Positions 35,732 to 43,846 of a stretch of 52,934 bases of DNA are shown in pieces. The stretch is from Vreelandella nanhaiensis. GTDB taxonomy: Bacteria > Pseudomonadota > Gammaproteobacteria > Pseudomonadales > Halomonadaceae. The stretch lies in NCBI RefSeq assembly GCF_003990185.1, contig NZ_RZHF01000001.1, positions 1-52,934 on the forward strand. The letters are read 5' to 3'. The stretch's first letter is position 1, and each line of letters starts with the position of its first letter. Made by a program: the position numbers and the translations under genes. A model generated the notes under the pieces. The model made no database searches. It was not told where the DNA came from and was given only the letters and a program-made list of their open reading frames with translations.

Positions 35732-36514
35732 CTACGCCACGTCCTCAGAGACACACGCCTTCATTCGCTTGCTGACCATCGGGACTGAACGAGCCATCTC
35801 ACCCACAATTTCTGCTGTGGCCAGGTCGCCAGTTTCTTCTGCTCGAGCACGAGACACGAAGCCTCGCTCCCGAATCTGCCTTACTGCCGCGGCAACCAGC
35901 CATCGCAGCTCGACAACAGCATCTGGAGGGCGACCGCCGCATATGCCCACCTCATCGATCTCTTCCATCATATTGATAACAGAGACCAATAGTTGAGCAC
36001 GGGCCATCATCGACTCAGCGCCTTGGTGGCCAAGATAGTCCTTGAGGCATGTCTTTCCGACCTCTAGGACAACGCCAATTGCCATCTCTTCCATCAGAAA
36101 GAGATAACGCCGCTCACGCCGTTTGTTGCAGTGGCTGCAGTCGCCCGTGGCGTCGCCCGATCTGTATGGCTCGGGCAATCGGCTATATGCCCACTCCAAG
36201 GGAGTGCCCCGTGCTGCCTGGTTCGCTGCCATGTCGATTCGCGCCAGCAAGCGATACCCGTCCAGCTTCGGAGGTTCGCCACTGACTGCGACTTTCACGG
36301 CAACGATCTGCTCCAGCTTAAAGTGCGACAGTCGATCTTCAAGATCCAACTTCTCACGAGCCCAGGGCTTTACAGCCTCTTCCAGCACGTTGATCTCGAA
36401 GGACGCCATGCCAAGTTTCTTTGCCTTGCGATCGAGCCGTTCTACCATTTCGCGCAGTGCGGGAAGTTGGCACTTCGGTATCCAGCAGGTGGTCTTGTCT
36501 GTCTGTGTCGTCAT
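35732..36514 (-). CDS. Hypothetical plasmid protein with zinc-finger-like CxxC, under radC-motif control
   Basis: A 260-aa protein starting at ATG 36514 behind a radC-motif leader. Its middle has GDCSHCNKRRERRYLFLM and, 20 residues on, EVGKTCLKD, so two pairs of Cys that may bind zinc. The C-terminal part is helical and ends with an in-frame TAG at 35732-35734; the frame remains open beyond for ~150 codons. Similar plasmid proteins, as I remember them, carry the zinc-finger part and the beta-rich tail in one chain. The upstream palindrome and leader place it in the plasmid regulon. Confidence 0.65.
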   Translation of the reverse strand: MTTQTDKTTCWIPKCQLPALREMVERLDRKAKKLGMASFEINVLEEAVKPWAREKLDLEDRLSHFKLEQIVAVKVAVSGEPPKLDGYRLLARIDMAANQAARGTPLEWAYSRLPEPYRSGDATGDCSHCNKRRERRYLFLMEEMAIGVVLEVGKTCLKDYLGHQGAESMMARAQLLVSVINMMEEIDEVGICGGRPPDAVVELRWLVAAAVRQIRERGFVSRARAEETGDLATAEIVGEMARSVPMVSKRMKACVSEDVA

Positions 36515-36520
36515 GATCCT

Positions 36521-36581
36521 TACTCCTCTCTCATTCCTGCGTAAATGCAGGACTCAAGATGAGGTAGGGGAGTAACTGACG
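36521..36581 (-). ncRNA. radC-motif RNA leader, copy 5
   Basis: Minus strand: GTCAGTTACT, CCCCTACCTCATCTTGAGTCC, TGCATTTACGCA stem, GGAATGAGAGAGGAG, then ATG at 36514. Confidence 0.78.
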
Positions 36582-36589
36582 AGCTAAGT

Positions 36590-36605
36590 GTTTCGCACGC
36601 GAAAC
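36590..36605. promoter_or_regulatory. Shared palindrome, copy 3
   Basis: GTTTCGCACGCGAAAC, one change from the consensus at the centre, 76 bases upstream of the 260-aa gene start. Confidence 0.7.
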
Positions 36606-36639
36606 AAAGAGGGTTCATAGTACTGTCGCTATGGCTGTG

Positions 36640-37218
36640 TCAGGCAGCGCATTTCGTCCTGTGACGAGAAAGGGTGAGCAACTGCTGTAGCCGAGAGGCC
36701 TGCCGATGCAGCCTTTGGGCTGTCGAAAAATTGTCCCATCCTGACTGAAAGCTACCCTCTCGATTCAGCTCCTCAATCTGAACTGCCGTTTCGGTCCATT
36801 GGCTAGGAGGCATTGTGTCCACGAGCCAGCCCCCTCGTTCGTAAAGGTCTATAACAACCCCACCACTATTGCAGATACGCATGATCAAAGGCCTAAACAA
36901 TCCTTCATATACGTCTTCGGCTTCACTCGATGCCTGATAAAACTCAGCAAAACCAGCCTCAGCCAGCTCACGCAGTTTGTAATACTCAGTGTATGGAGGT
37001 ACAGCCACAGAACGTGAGGTTTCCTTCTCAAAGAATGCGAGCCCTGGCGCGTGATCGTACATGTTCATCTTCACCTCACCCTCAATGGTGATCGAGGCGC
37101 CGGTTGCGGGCAGCACATTAGTGCCGAACGCTTGATCAAAATAGCCGGCCAAACTAGCAGCGATATTTTTCTGTAGCTCTCGAAGAAACAAGCGGTCTTC
37201 ATGCGTTAAGTCAGTCAT
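36640..37218 (-). CDS. Hypothetical plasmid protein
   Basis: I start at ATG 37218 (MTDLTHEDRLFLREL), with GGAAG six bases upstream, giving 192 aa. It is mostly helical with the acidic N-terminus, a beta segment (GASITIEGEVKMNMYDHAPG) and a C-terminal helix. I recognise no family. No radC leader precedes it, although it lies between genes that have one. It may be transcribed from the upstream 38-kb gene's promoter if the terminator at 37372-37407 leaks. Confidence 0.55.
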   Translation of the reverse strand: MTDLTHEDRLFLRELQKNIAASLAGYFDQAFGTNVLPATGASITIEGEVKMNMYDHAPGLAFFEKETSRSVAVPPYTEYYKLRELAEAGFAEFYQASSEAEDVYEGLFRPLIMRICNSGGVVIDLYERGGWLVDTMPPSQWTETAVQIEELNREGSFQSGWDNFSTAQRLHRQASRLQQLLTLSRHRTKCAA

Positions 37219-37371
37219 AACGGCTTCCATTTGGCTAAGGTGAGTTTCAGTATCGGGGGGGAGGGGAGGGTGATGCAAAGGGGCTTCATGAGGTGAACAC
37301 GAACACGGCCAAAGCCTCAGGAAGTGATAGGGCTTGTGTGTCAGGTGGTATAGCGCGGCTGGCGCCAGCGT

Positions 37372-37407
37372 GAAAAAGCCCCATGCTGAGAACAGCAGAG
37401 AGGGCTT
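37372..37407 (-). terminator. Terminator of the DUF6927-like gene
   Basis: Minus strand: AGCCCTCTCTGCTG TTCT CAGCATGGGGCT then TTTTT. The stem has an internal mismatch. It follows the stop at 37414 by seven bases. Confidence 0.75.
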
Positions 37408-37413
37408 GAAATA

Positions 37414-38004
37414 CTACGCGAGCACTACAGCATCATCCAGGTGGCGGGCCTGAAGCCTTACCAAGCTGGACGAGCCATCTGGCCTGAAAACATTGCGTTT
37501 GCGCGGCAAGTCCACCTTGGTGAATGTGTCGCACTCCAGGCCTCCAACGAACCGTACTGTGTACGGTAGTTTTATCCGATCGCCATTTTGCAGACGCACA
37601 CGCTGCTTTTTCGATTCAGCATGCTTTAGGCATCTCTCACGCCATTCGCTGGCATACTTCAGTCCGACTCCCACTACTACCCCCAACTGCTCCAGCTCCT
37701 CAAGCGGAGATAGCAGTTTGAGAATCGATGCAGGGCACTGTGACAAGGCTGGCCCCATGGTTTCATCCATCGACTTGTAGCAAAACTCTCCCTGCGAACA
37801 GCTAGTTTTCACGACCGCCGCTATCGTGTACTCAATAGACGCATGATCCGTGGCCTCTCCCCTCCGCTGGACCTTAATCGCAGCGTAATAGGTAGAGCCC
37901 ACGAAACTCGACTTCAGCACTTCGTTAGATCCATCCTGGTTGGTGTATTCCTTGTCCAGGTAGGCTTTACGGTCGGACGGCTTTGGTACGCATAAAGTAC
38001 CCAT
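37414..38004 (-). CDS. DUF6927-like plasmid protein under radC-motif control
   Basis: 196 aa starting at ATG 38004 behind a radC-motif leader. The pattern TYYAAIKVQR, IAAVVKTSC, FCYKSMDETMGPALSQCPASILKLLSP, then EWRERCLKH and a C-terminal beta region with NGDRIKLPYTVRFVGG, is the one I associate with the DUF6927 proteins of plasmids. Function is unknown; DUF6927 genes commonly lie in plasmid leading regions with ardC, radC and ssb. A palindrome copy (38077-38092) and a terminator frame it as a single-gene unit. Confidence 0.7.
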   Translation of the reverse strand: MGTLCVPKPSDRKAYLDKEYTNQDGSNEVLKSSFVGSTYYAAIKVQRRGEATDHASIEYTIAAVVKTSCSQGEFCYKSMDETMGPALSQCPASILKLLSPLEELEQLGVVVGVGLKYASEWRERCLKHAESKKQRVRLQNGDRIKLPYTVRFVGGLECDTFTKVDLPRKRNVFRPDGSSSLVRLQARHLDDAVVLA

Positions 38005-38009
38005 AATCT

Positions 38010-38070
38010 TACTCCTCTCTCATTCCTGCGGTATTGCAGGTCTCAGGAGGGGATAGGGGTGAAACTGACA
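38010..38070 (-). ncRNA. radC-motif RNA leader, copy 6
   Basis: Minus strand: GTCAGTTTCA, CCCCTATCCCCTCCTGAGACC, TGCAATACCGCA stem, GGAATGAGAGAGGAG, then ATG at 38004. Confidence 0.8.
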
Positions 38071-38076
38071 GAAAAT

Positions 38077-38092
38077 GTTACGCATGCGAAAC
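38077..38092. promoter_or_regulatory. Shared palindrome, copy 4
   Basis: GTTACGCATGCGAAAC, identical to the copy in front of parA, 73 bases upstream of the DUF6927-like start. Confidence 0.7.
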
Positions 38093-38167
38093 ATAGCGTC
38101 TAGCTCCCATTGCAGTGCCATATAGGATCGAAGCCGCAAAATCATGATCCTGGCTCATGGGCATCAT

Positions 38168-38205
38168 AAATAGAAAAACCCCCAGGCAGCACAAGGCTGA
38201 CTAGG
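38168..38205 (-). terminator. Terminator of the DUF6573 gene pair
   Basis: Minus strand: AGCCCCTAGTCAGC CTTGT GCTGCCTGGGGGT followed by TTTT. The stem is imperfect in the middle. Confidence 0.72.
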
Positions 38206-38240
38206 GGCTTAGAAAGAGGAGTGATAACTGCGCGATCGCG

Positions 38241-38651
38241 TCAGTCCTCCTCGGGTAGCATGATCGTTATCACAGGCTTAGGGGTATCCCCAGGACCTAT
38301 AGTCATAACAACATGTTTTGGCACAACGATAGAGCCGGTTTCGGATTGCTCAATCACATCAACGATGAAGTCGATATATCTCTCGTTGCGCTCTCTCGCA
38401 GCAGCCTCAAGGGCGACAAGCAATACATCGCCTAACCGCTTATCCTCTTGCTGCTGCATCTCATGAGGGCTTCTACCGTCATGCCACGCCACCAAAGCCT
38501 CCCAGGCTGCAGCAGTCATGGCAACAGGCACCTTGAAACCCATCATGTTGCCGGCGGCGTGCTCAGCACGTTCGCTGACATCTACCAAATTGCCATCTTC
38601 GATGGCATCCGCACGGGAATAGCTATGGATCATGTCAGTTTCATCAAACAT
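38241..38651 (-). CDS. DUF6573 family plasmid protein
   Basis: I start at ATG 38651 (MFDETDMIHSYSRADAIEDG), giving 136 aa. IHSYSRADAIEDGNLVDVSERAEHAAG and the following FKVPVAMTAAAWEALVAWHD are the DUF6573 signature. The C-terminus is beta-rich. The start overlaps the stop of the preceding gene by eight bases, so it is translated from the same radC-motif mRNA. DUF6573 genes occur widely in plasmid leading regions; function unknown. Confidence 0.75.
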   Translation of the reverse strand: MFDETDMIHSYSRADAIEDGNLVDVSERAEHAAGNMMGFKVPVAMTAAAWEALVAWHDGRSPHEMQQQEDKRLGDVLLVALEAAARERNERYIDFIVDVIEQSETGSIVVPKHVVMTIGPGDTPKPVITIMLPEED

Positions 38652-39000
38652 GAGCTGTAGCCCCCTGTTGGCGTGACGCCAAAAAAGCAGCCATTGGGAT
38701 GGGTGTAACCTCAGGCCCAGTCGGCAACTTCCAGGCGCTCTCACGTCTAACAACGCGAGCCAGTCGATCAGCAGCAAAGCATAGCCCCCAGCGTTCATTA
38801 GAACGCTCAGACAAGCCGCTTGGTTCGTGCGTAACCTCCCACATCCAGTCAGAATCCACATCCACACATGAGCGGACTTTGAACACCTGCTCGCTTATTC
38901 GCACCCTCCGGCTCAGACCTTCAACGCCTAAGTATTCACCGAAGTTACCGCCGCGACGGCTGTAGATGATCGTTTCCAAACGCTCGCCAAATGTTTCCAT
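38644..39000 (-). CDS. Hypothetical plasmid protein under radC-motif control
   Basis: ATG 39000 (METFGERLETIIYSRRG) gives 118 aa. The upstream in-frame codons would be translated from the leader and are not used. The protein has a helical first half and WMWEVTHEPSGLSERSNERWGLCFAADRLARVV in the middle; I recognise no family. It is the first gene of a two-gene unit with DUF6573. The palindrome at 39106-39121 lies between it and the divergent 280-aa gene. Confidence 0.65.
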   Translation of the reverse strand: METFGERLETIIYSRRGGNFGEYLGVEGLSRRVRISEQVFKVRSCVDVDSDWMWEVTHEPSGLSERSNERWGLCFAADRLARVVRRESAWKLPTGPEVTPIPMAAFLASRQQGATAHV

Positions 39001-39009
39001 TGGGATTCT

Positions 39010-39073
39010 CTCTCTTCTCTCTCTCACATTCCTGCAAAGCAGGTCTCAAGAAGAGATAGGGGCCTTGCTGACG
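39010..39073 (-). ncRNA. radC-motif RNA leader, copy 7
   Basis: Minus strand: GTCAGCAAGG, CCCCTATCTCTTCTTGAGACC, TGCTTTGCA stem, GGAATGTGAGAGAGAAGAG, then ATG at 39000 after a slightly longer spacer. Confidence 0.8.
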
Positions 39074-39105
39074 TTGAAAAGTATGGTATTGGTAGCCCCC
39101 TACCT

Positions 39106-39121
39106 GTTTCGCATGCGAAAC
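39106..39121. promoter_or_regulatory. Shared palindrome, copy 5 (perfect)
   Basis: GTTTCGCATGCGAAAC is a perfect 16-bp palindrome. It sits between divergent genes (starts at 39000 and 39142) and could control both. Confidence 0.75.
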
Positions 39122-39141
39122 AATCAATTCAGGAGATGCCT

Positions 39142-39984
39142 ATGGTCGGTAAAGCAACAGCCCAGGACAGCACTACTGAGGGAGCGCCCAGAGAGAATCT
39201 GCGTGTTATCCAGGTTCGCCACCGAGAGACACCCAACAGCGAGACCCCAGACGCGATTTTGATGATCCAGCGGATAGAACAAATTGTTGGCCAGGGCGCT
39301 CGACTCACGCTTAGAGTCAAACGGATCGATACCCAGCGGCCTCCTGAGGGAAATGAACTCGAATGGTCAGCTGCATATTCGCCTTCAAGCTCAACAGATA
39401 GGGAGCGGGTCAGACTCACTCACGGTGAATGCAGAGGTCCCGCAGATATTCAAATGATTCTTAACGGTTTACGCGGGTTTCGTATCGGCACCTACCTGAT
39501 GGCAGAGATCGTCACTTGGGCCAGGCAGTGGCCGTTGGCAGAGGTAATGAAGATCGAGCTGTCGTGGCAAGATGAAAAGCCAGGCGCACACGATGGAAAT
39601 AACAAGGTTAGGCGTGATCGGTTCTATGAGCAGTTCGGTATTGAATTCATCCCTAGTGAAACCGAATCGCAGATAACCGCTCGATCAAAATACATGCTTG
39701 CTGAAAACCTGACGACTGACGATGCCGAGCGTGCCTGGCGATTGAATATCCAAAAGGTGAATGCGAGTGACTGGCTAGTTGATCAGCAGCGAAAGCTGGA
39801 AGAACAGGAAGGGCAGATAGCGAAGCTCAAGCGAAAGGCTGCAAGCCTGCAGACCACGAAAGACCGCATTGAAGCCCATCCATACCGCTATGCAGTGTGT
39901 CGTTTTCTTACCAATCCTCTGGCGTTGGGCTGCCTTGCACTGGTGGCTGTGGCCTTTTCCCTCGCCAAGGAAGTGGTTAGCTGA
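39142..39984 (+). CDS. GNAT-like protein with C-terminal membrane helix
   Basis: I choose ATG 39142 (MVGKATAQD), six bases behind AGGAG; the ATG at 39136 is inside the Shine-Dalgarno spacing. 280 aa. Residues ~110-175 (GLRGFRIGTYLMAEIVTWARQWP, then KIELS and RRDRFYEQFGIEFIP) follow the GNAT acetyltransferase layout: a helix after a pyrophosphate-like GxxxGTxL loop, then a strand and a final RxxFYxxFG helix. A coiled coil (QQRKLEEQEGQIAKLKRK) and a C-terminal transmembrane helix follow, so it would be anchored in the inner membrane. It is the only rightward gene of this block. Confidence 0.6.
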   Translation: MVGKATAQDSTTEGAPRENLRVIQVRHRETPNSETPDAILMIQRIEQIVGQGARLTLRVKRIDTQRPPEGNELEWSAAYSPSSSTDRERVRLTHGECRGPADIQMILNGLRGFRIGTYLMAEIVTWARQWPLAEVMKIELSWQDEKPGAHDGNNKVRRDRFYEQFGIEFIPSETESQITARSKYMLAENLTTDDAERAWRLNIQKVNASDWLVDQQRKLEEQEGQIAKLKRKAASLQTTKDRIEAHPYRYAVCRFLTNPLALGCLALVAVAFSLAKEVVS

Positions 39985-40012
39985 ACCATCCGCCAGCCTC
40001 TGGTAACCGGAA

Positions 40013-40041
40013 ATAAAAAAGCTCTTCGCGAAGGAAGAGCT
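40013..40041 (-). terminator. Terminator between convergent units
   Basis: Minus strand: AAGCTCTTC CTTCGC GAAGAGCTT then TTTT. It ends the leftward unit of 40101-40503 and faces the GNAT-like gene. Confidence 0.85.
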
Positions 40042-40100
40042 TGTTGAATGTGAGATCAATGTCTCTTGTTCTGACGAGAATGACAATCGCCAGAATTCAG

Positions 40101-40223
40101 CTAACTGCTGCTGCCGTCCTGATGGTGATGATGCTTGCTGCGTTCAATTTGAACGAACGTGAATAAACACACGGCCGCCATAAAGACTGCAAAAGCTGTA
40201 ACTAACCATCCAAAAGGGCTCAT
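40101..40223 (-). CDS. 40-aa single-span membrane protein with His-rich tail
   Basis: ATG 40223 behind AAGGA gives 40 residues: MSPFGWLVTAFAVFMAAV as a transmembrane helix, then CLFTFVQIERSK and HHHHQDGSSS. It begins four bases after the stop of the 91-aa membrane protein. The histidine cluster could bind metal but is too short to prove a role. The gene is too small for most annotation pipelines. Confidence 0.6.
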   Translation of the reverse strand: MSPFGWLVTAFAVFMAAVCLFTFVQIERSKHHHHQDGSSS

Positions 40224-40227
40224 AAAT

Positions 40228-40503
40228 TCAATCCTTTTCTGCACTGTTGCGCTCAATTCTTACAAGAAACGCAATACCTGTTACCCAAATGATAGCACCT
40301 ACGAAAAACATGGCAACTGATGCACCAAGAGTGATTTTCTCGCTAGGAGCGAAGAAACCCAGAACTCCGGCACCCATAGCGCCAAGACCGAGTTTTCGTA
40401 CATCGTCTGTCAGTGCCTGCAGGCTGTCCGGCCCCAGCAGAGGCTGGCCATCCTGCATCCTTCGTCGTACCGTGGCGACCCATTGTTGAAACTTTACGCT
40501 CAT
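40228..40503 (-). CDS. Small two-span membrane protein under radC-motif control
   Basis: 91 aa from ATG 40503. A basic helical N-terminus (KFQQWVATVRRRMQ) is followed by two transmembrane helices (LGLGAMGAGVLGFFAP and GASVAMFFVGAIIWVTGIAFLV). It is preceded by a radC-motif leader, the only membrane protein in the regulon, and followed by the 40-aa protein. A plausible idea is surface or entry exclusion, but nothing in the sequence shows it. Confidence 0.65.
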   Translation of the reverse strand: MSVKFQQWVATVRRRMQDGQPLLGPDSLQALTDDVRKLGLGAMGAGVLGFFAPSEKITLGASVAMFFVGAIIWVTGIAFLVRIERNSAEKD

Positions 40504-40510
40504 GATCCTA

Positions 40511-40567
40511 CTCCTCTCATTCCTGCTGGATTACAGGTCTCAAGAGGAGATAGGGGGGCAGGGTGAC
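40511..40567 (-). ncRNA. radC-motif RNA leader, copy 8
   Basis: Minus strand: GTCACCCTGC, CCCCTATCTCCTCTTGAGACC, TGTAATCCAGCA stem, GGAATGAGAGGAGTAGG, then ATG at 40503. CTATCTCCTCT is fully complementary to AGAGGAG plus flanking bases of the Shine-Dalgarno arm. No palindrome copy lies upstream. Confidence 0.8.
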
Positions 40568-40958
40568 ACTCAGGTTCGTAAATAGGGTGCACAGCGAATT
40601 TTCCGTGAACGATAGCTATCACGCGGGCGACTCGACTAGCGCGGTTCCGCCTGCCGATGCCAATGTCCGGCTCGTTGCGTCGTTCTTGACCAGCGTCAGG
40701 TGAGACTGGTCTGCGTCAGCAGTTCATCGAGCAGGCCGTTCAGAGTGCGCCGAAGGTAGATCAACAGACCCTTCTCCTTGGCCACCACCGTTACCTTGGC
40801 GAAGAGATTAGAGGCGGCGGGGAAAGGCGTTCGCACTACGGGGCCCATGACCAGTTTCACCCCCCCACAGCAGGCCGAGGCCGCACACATCGCCGATCCA
40901 GCGATAGCATAGACCTACCGTCCTTAACATGCAGAACGGCAGATGCAAAAGCAGTGGC
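40568..40958. other. Stretch without a convincing gene
   Basis: A minus-strand frame at 40696-40890 (begins MCAASACCGGVKLVMG, 64 aa) has a Cys-rich start that recalls a fragment of a metal-transport protein, but has no supporting features. The rest shows no signals. The region marks the passage from the regulated plasmid block to decayed cargo. Confidence 0.35.
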
Positions 40959-41081
40959 CTAGCGAAAGACCACACTGGCGATTAGGGCAATGCCAATTAA
41001 GAAAAGCACCATAATGCCGATAGTTTGCCGGGTACTGGGCCTGTTGAGCCTCGTAAACCACTGTTGAACCCGAGACCTCAT
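40959..41081 (-). CDS. 40-aa single-span membrane protein
   Basis: From ATG 41081 the frame reads MRSRVQQWFTRLNRPSTRQ, then IGIMVLFLIGIALIASVVF and R-stop. A basic amphipathic start followed by one transmembrane helix resembles the N-terminal anchor of NapC/NirT-type cytochromes, so it could be a remnant of such a gene or a true micro-protein. No clear ribosome binding site is present. Confidence 0.4.
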   Translation of the reverse strand: MRSRVQQWFTRLNRPSTRQTIGIMVLFLIGIALIASVVFR

Positions 41082-41305
41082 TACCTGGGCTCAAGATAAA
41101 AACCAGAATGTCACTCCGAGATAGAGCCGAGGGTGACCGTACCGAGACAGGGGTGGAGAGACATAACATGCTGGCGATCACGTTACTGGGCCGCTGGCTC
41201 CGCCATGCATGCTGGGCTACACCAGCAGCTATGTAGCATGTAATTGATTTTTTTCACATCTCGCGCCCCGGAGTTCGCCATCTACCGCCAGCGAACCCAG
41301 TTCAC

Positions 41306-41932
41306 TCACCCGACAGCGGGAGGCTTGGCCGCGCCTTCATACATGAACGTCATGGTCTTGGGACGACCGAGATAGCCTGTAGCCAGATCCTGGAGTACAA
41401 AGCCGGCATTGAGAAGCAACACATCTGTCTGCCGATCCAGATGGCAGCCACCGGCGCAACGCTTCCAATACGGAGTCAGCCGTTGCTGCCAGCTGGCAAC
41501 GCGGGTTTCTGGCGCGAGTCCATGCTCGACAAAAATCAATTGTCCCCCGGGCTTGAGCACCCTTCGCGCCTGGGCTAGAGCCGCTTCTATGTCCGGAATC
41601 GTGCAGAGTGTCCAAGTACTCAGGACCGTGTCTATGCTGTCATCAGGTAGTATTATCTGCTCTGCGCCCATTTGCAGCACTTCCACCTTGAAAGGGGCTT
41701 TGTTAATACGCTTTTGCGCAAGCTTTAAAAGGCCACCATCCGGCTCCACTGCATAGTACTTCTCTATAAGCTCAGGGTTGTAATAAGGTAGGTTAACTCC
41801 AGATCCAAATCCAAGTTCTAAGACACTCCCCCGAGCTTTGGCCACGGTACGTTGACGATATTTCTTAAGCATCCCCGCTCCCATCGTCAGGTTGATCAGA
41901 TGCGGTAGTATGTGGCGGCTATAAAAACCCAT
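41306..41932 (-). CDS. Class I SAM-dependent methyltransferase (small molecule type)
   Basis: ATG 41932 (MGFYSRHILPHLINLTMG) behind GGAGGAAG gives 208 aa; the upstream extension is unlikely. The Rossmann fold shows motif I VLELGFGSGVNLPYY (~35-49), AVEPDGGLL (acidic strand-two loop), GAEQIILPDDSID (motif around strand three) and VLSTWTLCTIPD with RRVLKPGGQLIFVEHG (post-I/IV). This is the UbiE/Methyltransf_11 type. A CAGGC pair near residue 168 is unusual. Members methylate diverse compounds, including phospholipids and metalloids such as arsenite, but the three-cysteine arsenite pattern is not clear. Confidence 0.8.
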   Translation of the reverse strand: MGFYSRHILPHLINLTMGAGMLKKYRQRTVAKARGSVLELGFGSGVNLPYYNPELIEKYYAVEPDGGLLKLAQKRINKAPFKVEVLQMGAEQIILPDDSIDTVLSTWTLCTIPDIEAALAQARRVLKPGGQLIFVEHGLAPETRVASWQQRLTPYWKRCAGGCHLDRQTDVLLLNAGFVLQDLATGYLGRPKTMTFMYEGAAKPPAVG

Positions 41933-42257
41933 GGCACTTCCTCCACATTCGATAGGGATAAAACTCATATCATTGTGTTGTAAGCCTATAGCACCCCCGC
42001 TAAGCCAGCTTGTGCCCTTTGTTGCCCTCCATCTCTGGGGCACTACAACGCGCTCTTTCCCGTCCTAGGTGTTGAACTTTCCGGCAATGTCTACTGCTAC
42101 GACTATTGCGCCCAAGACCCATCGGGCAAGAAGAAGGAGTGATGCTCGTCATGTCTTTCTCCTTTTTGGCGCGGGCGTGACCGGGCCTATGGGCAAGGAG
42201 ATGGTCGGTAAATCACTTCCCAGCTTGGTTAGGGATCCAGCTGCGCTGAGACCGTGC

Positions 42258-42685
42258 GGTGATCTGGAGTACCTCCTTCATGCGCAGCGTCGAGAATAGG
42301 CCCGAGGCGAACGTCAAAGCCACCACCACTCACAACGCCGCAGCCAGTCCCAGTGTATCCGCTACCACCCCTGCGATAATAGCGCCTAAGAAATAGCCAA
42401 GATCACGCCAGAGGCGATAGATGCCAACCGAGGATCACCACGCTGGATGCACGACATCACCGATGACGACGAACAGGGTAGGATAAACCATCGCTTTACC
42501 TATCCCAATAGGAACGCGCCCGTCGCAAATCCCGAAAACCCTACGGAGACAGCAAACACCACAATGACCACTGCTGGCAGACGATGAGCCCCTGACGCCC
42601 CACCCGGTCTGACCAGGCACCGGTAAAGAGCTTACCGATGCTCCAGACGGCGGGGTATATCGCTGTCAGAATACCAATCTTTTCT
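42258..42685 (-). pseudogene. Major facilitator transporter fragment with stops and a frameshift
   Basis: Read leftward: GILTAIYPAVWSIGKLFTGAW with the MFS motif A SDRVGRQGLI, then a frameshift, then GIGKAMVYPTLFVVIGDVVHPAW, a TGA at 42435-42437, YRLWRDLGYFLGAIIAGVVADTLGLAAAL, a TGA at 42330-42332 where Trp is expected, and VVVALTFASGLF. These are consecutive helices of an MFS carrier. The N-terminal half is missing. Inactive. Confidence 0.8.
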
Positions 42686-42790
42686 AAGGCGATAAGCCTG
42701 ACCGAGGGCTATCCGCAGTGGAAAGCCGCCGGACATCCGGTGCAGATTGAAATGCAGGAGAAACCGACACTACAGGGAGAAGAACTGACG

Positions 42791-42909
42791 ATGGGCGAAA
42801 TGGTGGCTTGCGGCGGATTGATGATGTGGTGGGATGGACCTGCTCTGTCTGCTTGTAATCCTGCTCCTCGTGCTTGGGGTTGCCGCACTCGTATAGTACT
42901 TGTTCTTTA
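42791..42909 (+). pseudogene. Decayed copy of a small membrane protein
   Basis: In two frames the + strand reads MGEMVACGGLMMWW, then MDLLCLLVILLLVLGVAALV, a TAG, YLFF. This matches the layout of the intact 40-aa membrane protein on the opposite strand at 43064-43186 (MMWGMGLIGLLVLILLVLG...ALVKYLF). It appears to be a diverged duplicate with a frameshift and a stop. Confidence 0.45.
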
Positions 42910-43063
42910 GCAACAGGCAATGAGTGGCTGCGGATGTCCCGCGCCTCAGTTGGAATAACATGGCACTCGTATATGCCGGCTATCTGCCCTTGTGTGAACT
43001 TGGGAAGCAAATGGTTGTACTCACTGAGAGCCCTCAGTATCCTCACCGCTTTTAAGGTCTCGC

Positions 43064-43186
43064 TTATTTTTTAAATAGATACTTAACGAGAGCCCCAATA
43101 CCGAGCACAAGCAGTATTAGGACAAGAAGCCCTATCAGCCCCATCCCCCACATCATTGCATCACCGTTCATCATTCCATCCATCAT
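43064..43186 (-). CDS. 40-aa Met-rich single-span membrane protein
   Basis: ATG 43186 behind GGGAGAGAA gives 40 residues: a Met-rich leader MMDGMMNGDAMMWGM, one transmembrane helix GLIGLLVLILLVLGIGALV and KYLFKK. Similar small proteins are often found with copper or mercury resistance genes, where methionines may bind soft metals. The gene is short but the membrane helix, RBS and the decayed sister copy on the + strand support it. Confidence 0.6.
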   Translation of the reverse strand: MMDGMMNGDAMMWGMGLIGLLVLILLVLGIGALVKYLFKK

Positions 43187-43189
43187 TGT

Positions 43190-43846
43190 TTCTCTCCCTT
43201 TCTATCTCATTTACAGTAATGGTTACGTTAAGCACACCTCGCTTAGCTTTTCCTGCCGATAACGCCACGCCTTGAATTTCATCCTGACTTGGATTCGCTT
43301 TTTGTCGATTTGCACGAGCTATCTTCTTACCCTTTCCTCGTGGGCTGATTGTTACAAAGTCAGTACTTCAGTCCCTGTACAGCACCTATAGCGCATACTC
43401 CTCGAGCTCGTTGAGCCCGAATTCCACGCTGCAGAAGGGTAAATGGACAAAAATCACGCTAGATATCTAATGGTCACAGTTGGCAGAAGTCAGCACTGTT
43501 TCTCCTAGGAAGACCCCAGCCAATCTAAGCTTTGCGACGTTTGCTTCAGTGCATGCTCGATATCTCCTCCCGGTCCAGTTCGTTGGGCCGACGGAAACCT
43601 GCGTAGGAATGCTTAGGAAATCAGTCATGTTTAGTCGAGCCGCATACCCAGACTGGCGGTTGATTGTGTCAGCCGTGTTGGCTGCGATCCGTGAAGCCAT
43701 GGATGGCAAAGTATTTGTCGAGCATGCCCTTGTAGCTACGCACGCACCCAAAGCCCGCCGTACACGGCCATGATCAGCTATAACAAGCCTCCTTACCAAT
43801 GGGGATTTTTGCCATTGCAAGTATCGTCAGCTTGGCCCTGCATGAT
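43190..43846. other. Stretch of about 650 bases without a supported gene
   Basis: Two frames overlap at 43467-43820 on opposite strands; neither has a start signal nor a recognised family, so I call neither. The sequence may be old insertion-sequence DNA. No repeat pair was found at its edges. Confidence 0.35.
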
